Source of the DNA: an uncultured Prevotella sp.
GTDB lineage: Bacteria > Bacteroidota > Bacteroidia > Bacteroidales > Bacteroidaceae
Assembly (NCBI GenBank): GCA_900765465.1
Contig: CAAFRM010000154.1
Location: forward strand, 1-13,105
DNA: 13,105 bases
Direction of reading: 5' to 3'
Under the pieces are notes generated by a model. That model searched no databases. It was not told where the DNA came from and saw nothing but the letters and a program-made list of their open reading frames with translations. Position numbers and translations under genes: made by a program. Positions 1 through 9,641 of this stretch are shown in pieces (position 1 is the first letter of the stretch; the number at the start of each line of letters is the position of its first letter).

Positions 1-2904
1 ATGAAGACCAAGGAAGTGAAAATCGGTAAGAAGAGAGAGTTCAAACTCTCATTGGAAGACGACAATGCCATCGGCGAAGTCGTAGTCGTAGGTTATGGTC
101 AGCAGAAGAAGGCATCTGTCGTAGGTGCCATCACCCAGACCACTGGTAAGGTGTTGGAGCGTGCGGCTGGTATCAGCGATATCGGTGCTGCCCTGACTGG
201 TAACCTTCCGGGTGTTGTTACCACTGCATCCAGTGGTATGCCAGGTGAAGAGGAACCTCAGATTCAGATTCGTGGTGCTTCTTCTTGGAACAACTCTTCT
301 CCTCTCGTTTTGGTGGATGGTATTGAACGACCAATGTCAAGTGTTGATATGCAGTCTGTGGCTACCATCTCTGTATTGAAGGATGCTTCTGCCACCGCCG
401 TTTATGGTGTGAAGGGTGCGAATGGTGTCATCCTGATTACCACCAAGCGTGGTTCTGAAGGCAAGGCTCAGATTAGCGTTACTGCCAATGCAGTAATGAA
501 GATTCCTTCAAAGTTGCCTGATAAATATGATTCTTACGATGCGCTTATTGCCCGCAACAAGGCTATCGAACATGAGTTGAACATCTCTCCAGGCAGTTTC
601 GACAAGATGGAACCGATGAGTTTCATCGAGAACTATCGCAACCAGACTACACTGGAGCAGCGTGAGCGTTATCCGAACGTAGATTGGCAGGATGTACTCT
701 TCAAGGATTACACCATGTCATACAATGCCAATGTGAATGTATCGGGTGGTACCAAGTTTGTGAAGTACTTTGCAGGTGTGGATTTCGTGAGCGAGGGTGA
801 CCTTTATAAGGATTTCGGCAATGGTCGTAACTATAGTTCAGGTTATGACTACAATCGTGTGAATGTTCGTTCTAATCTCGACTTCAACATCACAAAGACT
901 ACCGTGTTCAAGATGAACCTTGCCGGTTCCAACGGTCAGCGCAAGGCTCCTTGGGTAAATAGTTCTGATGGTTATAGCGATTGGCAGGTCAGCCAGCAAT
1001 GGGCTGGTGCATATAATATTTCTCCAGATGCTTTCTTGCCTAAGTATAGCGATGGCTCTTGGGGATTTTTGCCAGGATCTACTAATGTAACCAACTCTGC
1101 CCAGCAGGTTTCTTTGGGTGGTACCATGACTTCTACCACTACTCGCATCACTACTGATTTCGTGTTGGAACAGAAACTTGATTTCATTACCAAGGGACTT
1201 TCTGCACGAGGTATGATTTCATGGGACAATACTTTTGTAGAGAAGAATCGTGGTATTAATGATATGAACCATGATCCTCAGCTGAAGTGGATAGATCCTC
1301 ATACAGGAGCCGTTTCTTACAAGAAACCATTCGAGCCATACGATAAGTTCGATTATGCTATGGGAAACCAGTGGACCGTGAATGGTGGTGAGGTTAACAA
1401 TAGGCTTACACAGCGCAACCTGAACTATCAGGCTCAGCTCAACTGGGCTCGCAGTTTTGGCAAGCACAGCGTAAGTGCCATGGGACTTTTCGGTCGCCAG
1501 GAATATGCAACAGGTTACATGATTCCTTCTTATCGTGAAGACTGGGTGTTCCGTACCACATACGATTGGAACTCTCGTTACTTCTTCGAGTACAATGGTG
1601 CTTATAATGGTTCAGAGAAGTTCTCTCCAGACAATCGTTTCGCATTCTTCAGCTCTGGTGCCCTTGGTTGGATGATCTCCGAAGAGCCATTCATGAAGTA
1701 TCTTCGTGAGCACAAGATTGTGGATATGATGAAACTCCGTGCATCTTATGGTGAAATCGGTGATGATAACGTAGGAGACCGCTTCCTCTATATGACTCAG
1801 TGGGCATATGGCGGCAAGACTCAGTTGGGTACGACTTCCAGTGATAAGGAGTCTATTTATACATGGTATCGTGAGTCAGCAGTAGGTAACCCTAACGTAC
1901 ATTGGGAGAAAGTGAAGAAGGTAAACTTCGGTCTTGACTATGGATTTTTGGGTGGTTTGATTACTGGTGCTGTGGATTTCTTCCATGATACTCGTTCAGA
2001 CATTCTGGTTAGTGGTTCAGATCGTTCCATTCCTTCTTACTTCGGTCAGACTGCTCCTACAGCCAACTTAGGTAAAGTAACTACCAGCGGTTATGAGTTG
2101 GAAGTGAAGTTCAACAAGGTTTTTGCCAACAAGATGCGTCTCTGGGCAAACTTCAGTATGACCCACGCCGTGAACGAGGTGAAGATCAAGGATGATGCAG
2201 CGTTGCTCCCATCTTATCGCAAGGCAGCAGGTCATGCCATTAACCAGACCTACACCTATTTAGATAAGGGCATTCTTCAGAACTATGATGATGTCTATGG
2301 TTCTCCGAAGATGGATTCCAACGATGGCCAGCGTCTTCCTGGTGACTACTACATCGTCGATTTCAATGGCGACGGTAAGGTGGATAATGTGAACGATAGA
2401 GTTCCTTACGGTTATACCGGTACTCCACAGAACTCCTACAATGCAACAATCGGTTATGAGTACAAGGGCTTCAGCTGTTTCGCTCAGTTCTATGGTGTAA
2501 CCAACGTAACCCGTGACGTAACCATGATCAGTTTGGTAGATCCAATGCTTGCCAATGTTTATGACCAGGGAACCTGGTGGAGCGACAATCACAACAACTG
2601 CGATGTCATCACTCCACGTTTCAACTCTAAGCCAATGTCTAATGCGGCTTACTATGGCACTCAATATCTTTGCGATGGTTCTTACATTCGCTTGAAGAAC
2701 GTAGAGATAGCCTATACCTGGAACGGCGGTTGGATCAAGAAACTCGGTTTGAACAACCTCAAGGTTTACGTAAGTGGTAACAACCTCTGGCTCTGGACCC
2801 GAATGCCAGACGACCGAGAGTCAAACTTCTCTAGTAACGGTGGAGCCGTAGGTGCTTACCCTACAATGAAGCGTGTGAACTTCGGTGTCAAGTTTAATCT
2901 TTAA
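1..2904 (+). CDS. xusA: SusC-like TonB-dependent outer-membrane xylo-oligosaccharide transporter XusA (5' partial)
   Basis: SusC/RagA-family TonB-dependent channel that moves glycan fragments from the cell surface into the periplasm, using energy passed on by TonB-ExbBD. Seen in the sequence: the end of a carboxypeptidase-regulatory-like domain (residues 1-25), the family motif EVVVVGYG (26-33), a plug domain with PQIQIRG and the closing VILITTKRG (143-151), then a long beta-barrel to the C-terminus. An acidic loop DFNGDGKVD (787-795) resembles the calcium-type loop common in SusC proteins. The first ATG coincides with the window edge and is probably an internal methionine: no signal peptide is present and most of the N-terminal domain is missing, so perhaps 80-120 residues lie upstream. 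The stop is 13 bases before xusB. The last residue is Leu, where many relatives end in Phe. The SusC call is near certain; the xylan substrate is inferred from the operon. Confidence 0.93.
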   Translation: MKTKEVKIGKKREFKLSLEDDNAIGEVVVVGYGQQKKASVVGAITQTTGKVLERAAGISDIGAALTGNLPGVVTTASSGMPGEEEPQIQIRGASSWNNSSPLVLVDGIERPMSSVDMQSVATISVLKDASATAVYGVKGANGVILITTKRGSEGKAQISVTANAVMKIPSKLPDKYDSYDALIARNKAIEHELNISPGSFDKMEPMSFIENYRNQTTLEQRERYPNVDWQDVLFKDYTMSYNANVNVSGGTKFVKYFAGVDFVSEGDLYKDFGNGRNYSSGYDYNRVNVRSNLDFNITKTTVFKMNLAGSNGQRKAPWVNSSDGYSDWQVSQQWAGAYNISPDAFLPKYSDGSWGFLPGSTNVTNSAQQVSLGGTMTSTTTRITTDFVLEQKLDFITKGLSARGMISWDNTFVEKNRGINDMNHDPQLKWIDPHTGAVSYKKPFEPYDKFDYAMGNQWTVNGGEVNNRLTQRNLNYQAQLNWARSFGKHSVSAMGLFGRQEYATGYMIPSYREDWVFRTTYDWNSRYFFEYNGAYNGSEKFSPDNRFAFFSSGALGWMISEEPFMKYLREHKIVDMMKLRASYGEIGDDNVGDRFLYMTQWAYGGKTQLGTTSSDKESIYTWYRESAVGNPNVHWEKVKKVNFGLDYGFLGGLITGAVDFFHDTRSDILVSGSDRSIPSYFGQTAPTANLGKVTTSGYELEVKFNKVFANKMRLWANFSMTHAVNEVKIKDDAALLPSYRKAAGHAINQTYTYLDKGILQNYDDVYGSPKMDSNDGQRLPGDYYIVDFNGDGKVDNVNDRVPYGYTGTPQNSYNATIGYEYKGFSCFAQFYGVTNVTRDVTMISLVDPMLANVYDQGTWWSDNHNNCDVITPRFNSKPMSNAAYYGTQYLCDGSYIRLKNVEIAYTWNGGWIKKLGLNNLKVYVSGNNLWLWTRMPDDRESNFSSNGGAVGAYPTMKRVNFGVKFNL

Positions 2905-2917
2905 ACATGCATAACAA

Positions 2918-4885
2918 ATGAAAAATAATTTAGTAAAAATATTTTGTGCGCTGAGCCTCACTTGCGGATTTGCTTCTTGTACAGATTACTTAGATAAGAG
3001 CCCTGATACAGATGTGAGTGCAGAACAAGCGTTCAAGAACTTCACCAATTTCCAGGGATATGTGGAGCAAATTTACAACTGTATTCCAAGTAAGGAGTCG
3101 AATATGTATTGTACATCATTCAACTGGGGTGAAGATGAAATCATGAATACTGGCTTGGGAGATGATCATGTGACTGCTCATTTTGATTTAGGCGACTACC
3201 GTAACTGGTATGGCAATAATCAAAGTTTCTTGCACAGACCTTCTTCTGGAAATCCTGGTGAGTACCTTGATCCGACTTCAACCAATAAATTTGCTCATTC
3301 TTTGGAGCATGCCTGGTATTGCATCCGCAAGTGTAACTTGGGTCTTGCTAACCTTGACTTGATGACCGACTGTACCCAGGAAGAGAAGAACTTCATCAAG
3401 GGACAGTTGTTGTTCTTCCGTGCATGGTGGCACGAGGAGTTGATAGCTTTCTTTGGCGGTATGCCATACGTAGACACCGTATTGGATGGTGCATCAGTTT
3501 TGACTTTGCCTCGTCTTTCTTATCAGGAGTGCGCATTGAAATGTGCCGAAGATTTTAAGGCTGCTGCAGAGTTACTTCCTAATGATTGGGACAAGACAAC
3601 TATAGGTAAGAAAACTTTGGGCAAGAATGAACTTCGTATTACAAAAGTTTGCGCTTTGGGCTACTTAGGTAAAGTGTTGCTTTGGGCTTCTTCTCCATTG
3701 AATAATATCGGTGCAGAGAAGGGAGCTTCCAAGAATGGCGATACCTATAAGTATAATACAGAGCTTGCCACAAAGGCTGCTGATGCTTTGGCAGAGGCTA
3801 TTGCTCAGGTAAATTCAGGCAAAACCCCATATGCATTGTGTACCTATGACTACTCTGATATTTATAATCATGTAGCAAAGTCTGGTTCTACAAACAACTT
3901 TTCTGATATCTTCCGTACTACAGGTAAGAATTGGAAACAACCAGGTTCTACAGAGGCAATCATGCGCGGTCCATATATTGGCGAGAATTCATCAAACTGG
4001 AACTTCACCAAACTTTGGGGACCTAAGATGGAAGATATCGTACAACACGATGCTGTGATTCACCAGCCGACAGCCAACTATGTAAACTATTATGGTATGG
4101 CTAATGGTCTGCCTTTGGATGATCCTGATTCCGGATTCGATCCAAAGCATCCATTCAAGAATCGTGATCCGCGTTTCTATCATGACATCGTCTTCGATGG
4201 TTTTAAGTATATCAATACAACCATTGATGCAGTAAAGGAACCAAAGGTTGCAGCATTGCAGTATATACCAATGTATTCTGGTAGTATATTGCGAAGTTCT
4301 TCAAGTCAGGGATGCCGCACTGGTTACTATACTCAGAAGCTGGTTCCTCACCAGGCAAATAAGTATGATGGCATGTACGAATGGGGTGGTGCCTTGCAGT
4401 GCGACCTTCCTTACATGCGTCTTGCCGACCTCTATCTGATGTATGCTGAGGCTGGTGCTGCCGTTCAGGGAGCCAACTACAAGAGCTCAAAGCTCAACCT
4501 CACCGCTGCTGAAGCAATCAATGTGCTTCGCGAGAGAGTAAAAGCTGGTCATGTGGCAGATAAGTTTATGAACGACCAGAAGAAGTTTATGGACGAGGTT
4601 CGCCGCGAGCGTGCCGTAGAGCTTGCCTTTGAGGGCTTCCGCTGGAACGACCTGCAGCGCTGGTTGCTTCTCACAGAATATCCTTATAACATCAAGACTT
4701 CACAGGAATTCAAGCGTGTCGGTAATTTCGATTATACCAAAAACGATCCACGTGATGCCGAGGTGACAGGATGGAGCGAGAAACGCATCGTGACCCGCGA
4801 CTTCTCTGAGAAACACTATCTCTTGCCACTCAAGGAAAGTGATGTTTATCTGTATCCTGAGTTTGGTCAGAATCCTGGATGGTAA
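2918..4885 (+). CDS. xusB: SusD-like surface glycan-binding lipoprotein XusB
   Basis: RagB/SusD-family lipoprotein that sits as a lid on its partner channel, here XusA, and binds xylan fragments at the cell surface. The N-terminus is a lipoprotein signal with lipobox FASC (Cys21), followed by TDYLDKSP, typical of the mature SusD start. Family landmarks appear in order: the helical TPR-type segment near 130-185 with KGQLLFFRAWW (from 161) and FFGGMPYVD, RDPRF (416-420), MRLADLYLMYAEA, ERAVELAFEGFRWNDLQRW (564-582), and the C-terminal QNPGW. At 655 residues it is long for the family (usually about 500-620), consistent with extra ligand-binding loops. The ATG at 2918 was chosen because the signal peptide begins directly there; the upstream bases are A-rich with no Shine-Dalgarno motif, normal in Bacteroidota. 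Family is certain; the xylan ligand is inferred from the neighbouring xylanase. Confidence 0.94.
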   Translation: MKNNLVKIFCALSLTCGFASCTDYLDKSPDTDVSAEQAFKNFTNFQGYVEQIYNCIPSKESNMYCTSFNWGEDEIMNTGLGDDHVTAHFDLGDYRNWYGNNQSFLHRPSSGNPGEYLDPTSTNKFAHSLEHAWYCIRKCNLGLANLDLMTDCTQEEKNFIKGQLLFFRAWWHEELIAFFGGMPYVDTVLDGASVLTLPRLSYQECALKCAEDFKAAAELLPNDWDKTTIGKKTLGKNELRITKVCALGYLGKVLLWASSPLNNIGAEKGASKNGDTYKYNTELATKAADALAEAIAQVNSGKTPYALCTYDYSDIYNHVAKSGSTNNFSDIFRTTGKNWKQPGSTEAIMRGPYIGENSSNWNFTKLWGPKMEDIVQHDAVIHQPTANYVNYYGMANGLPLDDPDSGFDPKHPFKNRDPRFYHDIVFDGFKYINTTIDAVKEPKVAALQYIPMYSGSILRSSSSQGCRTGYYTQKLVPHQANKYDGMYEWGGALQCDLPYMRLADLYLMYAEAGAAVQGANYKSSKLNLTAAEAINVLRERVKAGHVADKFMNDQKKFMDEVRRERAVELAFEGFRWNDLQRWLLLTEYPYNIKTSQEFKRVGNFDYTKNDPRDAEVTGWSEKRIVTRDFSEKHYLLPLKESDVYLYPEFGQNPGW

Positions 4886-4902
4886 TCACCCGGAGATGTG
4901 AT
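4885..4902 (+). other. Weak inverted repeat at the xusB-xusC junction
   Basis: ATCAC (4885-4889) and GTGAT (4898-4902) can pair around an 8-base loop, starting in the xusB stop codon. The 55-base gap that contains it is the longest inside the operon. There is no T-run after it, so it does not look like a terminator; it could be an mRNA processing or stability element between the two transporter pairs, or chance. The rest of the gap (4903-4940) is AT-rich leader without a recognisable TAnnTTTG promoter core. Confidence 0.2.
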
Positions 4903-4940
4903 ATATAAAAAGCATAAACTTAGAAATAATCATATTATAT

Positions 4941-7778
4941 ATGAAAAATAATAAGAAAACAATATACTCTGCTCTGACAGTGGTTACGGCACTTCTGGCA
5001 CAGTTGCCTGCTTCGGCTCAGGAATCTGCTGATAGCGCAATGGTTAACGTGGCGTTCAAGAAGGCGTACCAGAGCGATGTGCTCGGTGGTGTGAGCACCG
5101 TCAACGTCAGAGAATTGACAGAGAAAAACTATAATACCTACAGCCTTGACAATATGCAGGGTTATGTATCCGGTTATAATGGCAGTGGTATGTGGGGTTA
5201 TTCCAATGCACTCGTCCTCATCGACGGTGTGCCACGTGAAGCCAGTAATGTTCGCCCCGACGAGATTGAGGATATCTCTTTTCTGAAGGGTGCCCAGGCC
5301 ACAGTACTCTATGGCAGCAAGGCTGCCAATGGCGTGGTTCTCATTACCACCAAGCGTGGCAAGGTTAGCGATGGCTTGTCTGTTAAGGTGAATGCCAATA
5401 CGGGCTGGAACGTAGCCAAGGCTTTTCCAGAGTATCTCGGTTCGGCTGAGTACATGAGCCTTTACAATGAGGCTTTCCTGAATGATGGTGGTGATGTAAA
5501 CAACCTGCCATATTCTGCAGAGACCATCTACAACTATGCATCCGGAAAGAATCCATATCGCTATCCTAGCGTAGACTTCTATTCTTCTGATTACATCAAG
5601 AAGGCGTTCAACCGCTCGGAGGTTTCTGCCGAAATAGAAGGCGGCAACCAGAAGGCGCGCTTCTATGCCAACGTGAGTTACTATCGCAACGGTGACAACT
5701 TGAACTTCGGCGAGGCTAAGAAGAACTATACCGACCGATTCAATGTAAGAGGTAATGTGGATTTCGCCTTGAGCAGCACCATCAATGCCTACGTAAATGC
5801 GAATGCCACCTTCTACGGGGCTAAGTCGGCTAACACTAACAATAGCAGCTACTGGGAGCAGGCTCGCACCTTCCGCCCTAACCGTGTGGCTCCGCTGATT
5901 CCTGTGGAAATGATTGACCCTAATGCCAAGTCGGCGCTGACTATGATTGGGGCTACCAGCAATATCATTGATGGCAAGTACTTCCTGGGTGGTTCTTCTG
6001 CCGACCTCACCAACGTGTTCGGCGATATTTATGCTTCGGGTACCAATGTCTATCACAGCCGTCAGTTCCAGTTTGATGCAGGTTTGAACTTCGACCTCTC
6101 TTCTGTACTCAAGGGCTTGAGTTTCCACACGATGGTAGCCATCGACTATGCTACGGCATACTCAACATCGTTCAACAATTCCTACGCCACCTTCCAGCCT
6201 ACATGGGCTAACTACAACGGCAAGGATGTTATCGTAGGTTTGAACAACAATGGTACGGTGGACAAGAAATCGGGTGCTCAGAATATCTCTGGTTCTACCG
6301 ATAACCAGACCATCGCATTCAATGCGCACTTCGATTACAACCGCACCTTCAACGGTGTGCACAACGTAAGTGCCATGTTGGTGGCCAACGGTTATCAGCA
6401 GAGTAAGTCAGCAGAGTATCATAAGGTGAGCAACGCCAACATGGGCTTGCAGCTCTCTTATAACTATGATCATAAGTATTATGCCGATTTTGCTCTGGCT
6501 ACACCTTGGTCTGCCAAGTTGCCATCAGCCAAGCGATTGGGTGTCTCTCCATCCGTTACATTGGGATGGCGCTTGTCTAAAGAGAAGTTCTTGGAGAATT
6601 CCATCTTCGATGACTTAACTTTGAGTGCAAGCTATACCGATATGAAGACCGATCTGGGCATTGATAACTATTATATGTATCTCGGAACCTATCAGAGCGG
6701 TGGCTGGTGGGATTGGAATGGTGGCGCCGGTCACTCAGCTATGCAGGCTAAGCGTGGTAGCAATGACGAACTCAGCTACCTGCACCGCAAGGAAATTTCT
6801 GCCACGGTTCATGCAGAGGTGCTCAACAAGGCTTTGAGTTTCGATGCATCTTACTTCCTCTCTAAGTGGACCAACGGAATTCTGGAGGCTCGCAATCAGG
6901 TACCTAGCTATCTGTTCAGCTACTATCCTGAGTCTTCTTTTGTTCCTTACATTAATTTTAATGAGGACAAGCGCAGCGGTTTCGACTTTGCTGTGAACTA
7001 CAAGAAGCAGTTTGGTGATTTCGGTTTCGGCGTAGGAGCCAACGTAACTTACTACACCACCGAGGCAACCAAGCGAGATGATTCGCAGTATGCTGATACC
7101 TATCAGTATCGCCAGGGTCAGCCACTCGATGCCATCTGGGGTTATGAGTGCCTGGGCTTCTTCCAGGATGAGAATGATATTAAGAACTCTCCAACTCAGA
7201 TTATCGGCGGAACCATCCGTCCGGGTGACCTGAAGTACAAGGACCAGAACGGCGACAACGTTATCGATAGCAAGGACCAGGTTTACCTGGGCAAGGGTGG
7301 CTGGTATGGAACTCCTACCACTATCGGTATGAACCTCACTCTGAAATATAAGGGCTTCACCCTCTTCATGCTCGGCACAGGAAACTTCGGTGCTCATGCC
7401 GTGAAGAATTCCACCTACTTCTGGGTGGGCGGTAGCGCCAAATATACAGCAGAGATGCGCGGCAGATGGACCAAGGAGACTGCAGCCACAGCCACCTTCC
7501 CACGTCTGACCACAGAGGCAGGTACGAACAACTATCAGACATCAGACTTCTGGATGTACTCTACCGACCGCATCGACCTTCAGAAGGTGCAGTTGAGCTA
7601 CGACTTCCCTAAGGCGATGTTCATGAAGAGTTTCGTACGCGGACTTCAGCTCTTTGTCAATGGCAACAGTCTGCTCACCATAGCCAAGGAGCGCAAGCTC
7701 ATGGATATGAATGTTAACAATTCAGGCTCGGCACCATTGAACCGCTTCTATAGCATCGGTGCTAAGGTTTCATTCTAG
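4941..7778 (+). CDS. xusC: SusC-like TonB-dependent outer-membrane transporter XusC, with atypical N-terminus
   Basis: Second SusC/RagA-family TonB-dependent channel of the operon, predicted to import xylo-oligosaccharides with XusD as its lid. It is complete: a Sec signal peptide (residues 1-26, cleavage after ASA), then almost at once the plug, closing with VVLITTKRG (132-140), then the beta-barrel ending in VSF with the usual terminal Phe. An acidic loop DQNGDNVID (768-776) matches the one in XusA. Two things are odd. The carboxypeptidase-regulatory-like domain found in most SusC proteins is absent, and where EVVVVGYG would be there is only AMVNVAFK (33-40). The plug also lacks the IQIRG-type strand present in XusA and is about 15 residues shorter between the early plug and the VLIDG motif. 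It could be a subclass of tandem-pair SusC proteins rather than a damaged copy, since the frame is intact and all other landmarks are kept. Confidence 0.93.
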   Translation: MKNNKKTIYSALTVVTALLAQLPASAQESADSAMVNVAFKKAYQSDVLGGVSTVNVRELTEKNYNTYSLDNMQGYVSGYNGSGMWGYSNALVLIDGVPREASNVRPDEIEDISFLKGAQATVLYGSKAANGVVLITTKRGKVSDGLSVKVNANTGWNVAKAFPEYLGSAEYMSLYNEAFLNDGGDVNNLPYSAETIYNYASGKNPYRYPSVDFYSSDYIKKAFNRSEVSAEIEGGNQKARFYANVSYYRNGDNLNFGEAKKNYTDRFNVRGNVDFALSSTINAYVNANATFYGAKSANTNNSSYWEQARTFRPNRVAPLIPVEMIDPNAKSALTMIGATSNIIDGKYFLGGSSADLTNVFGDIYASGTNVYHSRQFQFDAGLNFDLSSVLKGLSFHTMVAIDYATAYSTSFNNSYATFQPTWANYNGKDVIVGLNNNGTVDKKSGAQNISGSTDNQTIAFNAHFDYNRTFNGVHNVSAMLVANGYQQSKSAEYHKVSNANMGLQLSYNYDHKYYADFALATPWSAKLPSAKRLGVSPSVTLGWRLSKEKFLENSIFDDLTLSASYTDMKTDLGIDNYYMYLGTYQSGGWWDWNGGAGHSAMQAKRGSNDELSYLHRKEISATVHAEVLNKALSFDASYFLSKWTNGILEARNQVPSYLFSYYPESSFVPYINFNEDKRSGFDFAVNYKKQFGDFGFGVGANVTYYTTEATKRDDSQYADTYQYRQGQPLDAIWGYECLGFFQDENDIKNSPTQIIGGTIRPGDLKYKDQNGDNVIDSKDQVYLGKGGWYGTPTTIGMNLTLKYKGFTLFMLGTGNFGAHAVKNSTYFWVGGSAKYTAEMRGRWTKETAATATFPRLTTEAGTNNYQTSDFWMYSTDRIDLQKVQLSYDFPKAMFMKSFVRGLQLFVNGNSLLTIAKERKLMDMNVNNSGSAPLNRFYSIGAKVSF

Positions 7779-7800
7779 AATTAATTAAAGAATTAAAATT

Positions 7801-9612
7801 ATGAAATTATCAAGATTATTATTGATAAGTGCAGTCTTAGTATCGCTCACTTCTTGTGACGACCTGTTTGAGCCTGCCTTGGAAAATAACCAAGATATCA
7901 GCGAGATGTATAAGGATCCTACGTTTGCCCGTGGTATTCTTGACAATGCTTACCTGGCTCTGCCATATAGCACCTCTCCATATACTGATGTGGCTACAGA
8001 TGATGCTGTCACCAACGAAAACTCAGGCGACTATTTCAACCATAAGAAGATGGCTACAGGTTCTTGGGCTGCCAATATGAACCCTGTTTCACAGTGGGAT
8101 GGACGTTATCATGCCATCCAGTACTGCAACTTGATGTTGGAAAACTGTGATAAGGTTGAGTGGTCTTACTCAAGTGAGATTCTCAATCAGATGTATTGCG
8201 ACAACTACAAGGGTAATGCCTATGCTTTGCGTGGCTTACACATGATGTACTTGCTCCGTGCTCATGCCGGAATGGTAGATGGTCAGTTGATGGGTGTGCC
8301 TATCCATCTTTCTTCAGAAGATTCAAAGTCTGATTTCAATCTTCCACGTAACTCCTTCAAGGAGTGCTACGATCAGATTATGTCTGATTTTGATGAGGCT
8401 CTGAAGTATTTGCCTGAGCAGTATGCCGATGTGGATGAGGATAAGGTTCCTGCCAAGTATGCCCAGAAGGGTGCTACCAATGCAGAGTACAATCGTGCCT
8501 TCGGTACCAACCATCGTGGCAAGATTGACGGTCGCATCATCTCGGCTTTCAAGGCTCAGCTCGCCATCCTCGCCGCTTCTCCTGCTTATAAATCTGCCGA
8601 AGTAGCCTCTTATGAGGATGCTGCCAAATATGCTGCCAACTGCCTGAGCGAGTTTGGTGGTTTGGATGCAGTGGATCCTGACGGATGGAAGTGGTTCTGC
8701 AATAAGTCGCTCATAGACGGTTTGGGTGCTACATCCGAGAATCCTAAGGAGATTATCTGGCGTGGAAACGTTGATGAAAGCAACACTCTGGAGACAGATA
8801 ACTATCCTCCTTCGCTCTATGGTAGCGGTAAGCTCAATCCAACCCAGAACCTGGTGGATGCGTTCCCTATGGCAAACGGTTATCCTATTACTGATGCTAA
8901 TGCAGAATACGATGCCAAGAATCCTTATCAGAACCGTGACCCACGTCTCGCTGCCTACATTCTTGTAAATGGCGATAAAATCGGTTCTACTGATGGAGTG
9001 GTAAATACAGCTGCCGATTCCAAAACTCTGGATGGCTTGAACAAGGAGAACGGAAAATCAACCAAGACTGGTTATTATCTCCGCAAGTTGCTCCGTCCTG
9101 ATGTGAACCTCAATCCAAGCTCTGCAACCAAGCAGAAGCATCTGTCAGCTCGTATCCGTACTACGGAAATCTTGCTTGACTATGCTGAGGCTGCCAATGA
9201 GGCTCAGGGTCCTAAGGCTAATGTAGGTGGAGCCAACTATTCTGCTTACGATGTCATCAAGGCAATCCGTGAGCGTGCAGGCATTGGTGAGTTTGGTGAA
9301 GACCCATACTTGGAAGAGTGCGCACAGAACAAGGACAAGATGCGTGAGTTGATTCGCAATGAGCGTCGCTTGGAACTCTGCTTCGAGAATCATCGTTTCT
9401 GGGACTTGCGTCGCTGGAAGGTTGAGCTCCCTAAACTCAATGAGGCTGCCAAGGGTATCAACATCACGACAGATGCCACAACAGGCAAATACATCTACAA
9501 GACTTTCGACGCTGAGGAACGCAACTATTCAGACTATATGTACTATGGTCCTATCCCATACTCTGAGATTCTGAAATACAGCAACCTCAAGCAGAACGAT
9601 GGTTGGAAATAA
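7801..9612 (+). CDS. xusD: SusD-like surface glycan-binding lipoprotein XusD
   Basis: RagB/SusD-family lipoprotein, partner of XusC 22 bases upstream. The signal peptide ends in lipobox LTSC (Cys19), followed by acidic residues DDLFEP, as expected for surface-exported Bacteroidota lipoproteins. Landmarks: the TPR-type helices with ALRGLHMMYLLRAHAG and MGVPI, RDPRL (379-383), RTTEILLDYAEAANEA, IRERAG, and NERRLELCFENHRFWDLRRW (520-539). The C-terminus has the family ending in altered form (PIPYSEIL then NDGWK). Length 603 residues is normal. It is clearly diverged from XusB, so the two pairs are not a recent duplication and may recognise different xylan structures; that is an inference. The A-rich stretch before the ATG and the immediate signal peptide support this start. 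Confidence 0.94.
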   Translation: MKLSRLLLISAVLVSLTSCDDLFEPALENNQDISEMYKDPTFARGILDNAYLALPYSTSPYTDVATDDAVTNENSGDYFNHKKMATGSWAANMNPVSQWDGRYHAIQYCNLMLENCDKVEWSYSSEILNQMYCDNYKGNAYALRGLHMMYLLRAHAGMVDGQLMGVPIHLSSEDSKSDFNLPRNSFKECYDQIMSDFDEALKYLPEQYADVDEDKVPAKYAQKGATNAEYNRAFGTNHRGKIDGRIISAFKAQLAILAASPAYKSAEVASYEDAAKYAANCLSEFGGLDAVDPDGWKWFCNKSLIDGLGATSENPKEIIWRGNVDESNTLETDNYPPSLYGSGKLNPTQNLVDAFPMANGYPITDANAEYDAKNPYQNRDPRLAAYILVNGDKIGSTDGVVNTAADSKTLDGLNKENGKSTKTGYYLRKLLRPDVNLNPSSATKQKHLSARIRTTEILLDYAEAANEAQGPKANVGGANYSAYDVIKAIRERAGIGEFGEDPYLEECAQNKDKMRELIRNERRLELCFENHRFWDLRRWKVELPKLNEAAKGINITTDATTGKYIYKTFDAEERNYSDYMYYGPIPYSEILKYSNLKQNDGWK

Positions 9613-9641
9613 TAAACGGCTAATATTATAAATAAAGACTA

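Noticed and set aside
2260..2664. Antisense open frame of 134 codons opposite xusA
   Set aside because: Lies inside the conserved barrel region of xusA; Ile/Val-rich reverse-frame product with no motif.
4935..6128. Long antisense open frame of 397 codons opposite xusC
   Set aside because: It lies wholly opposite a well-recognised SusC gene, has a product full of Ile/Val/Arg typical of reversed codons, and shows no domain or signal.
6735..7397. Antisense open frame of 220 codons opposite xusC
   Set aside because: Shadow of the sense gene; no start context, motif or promoter supports it.
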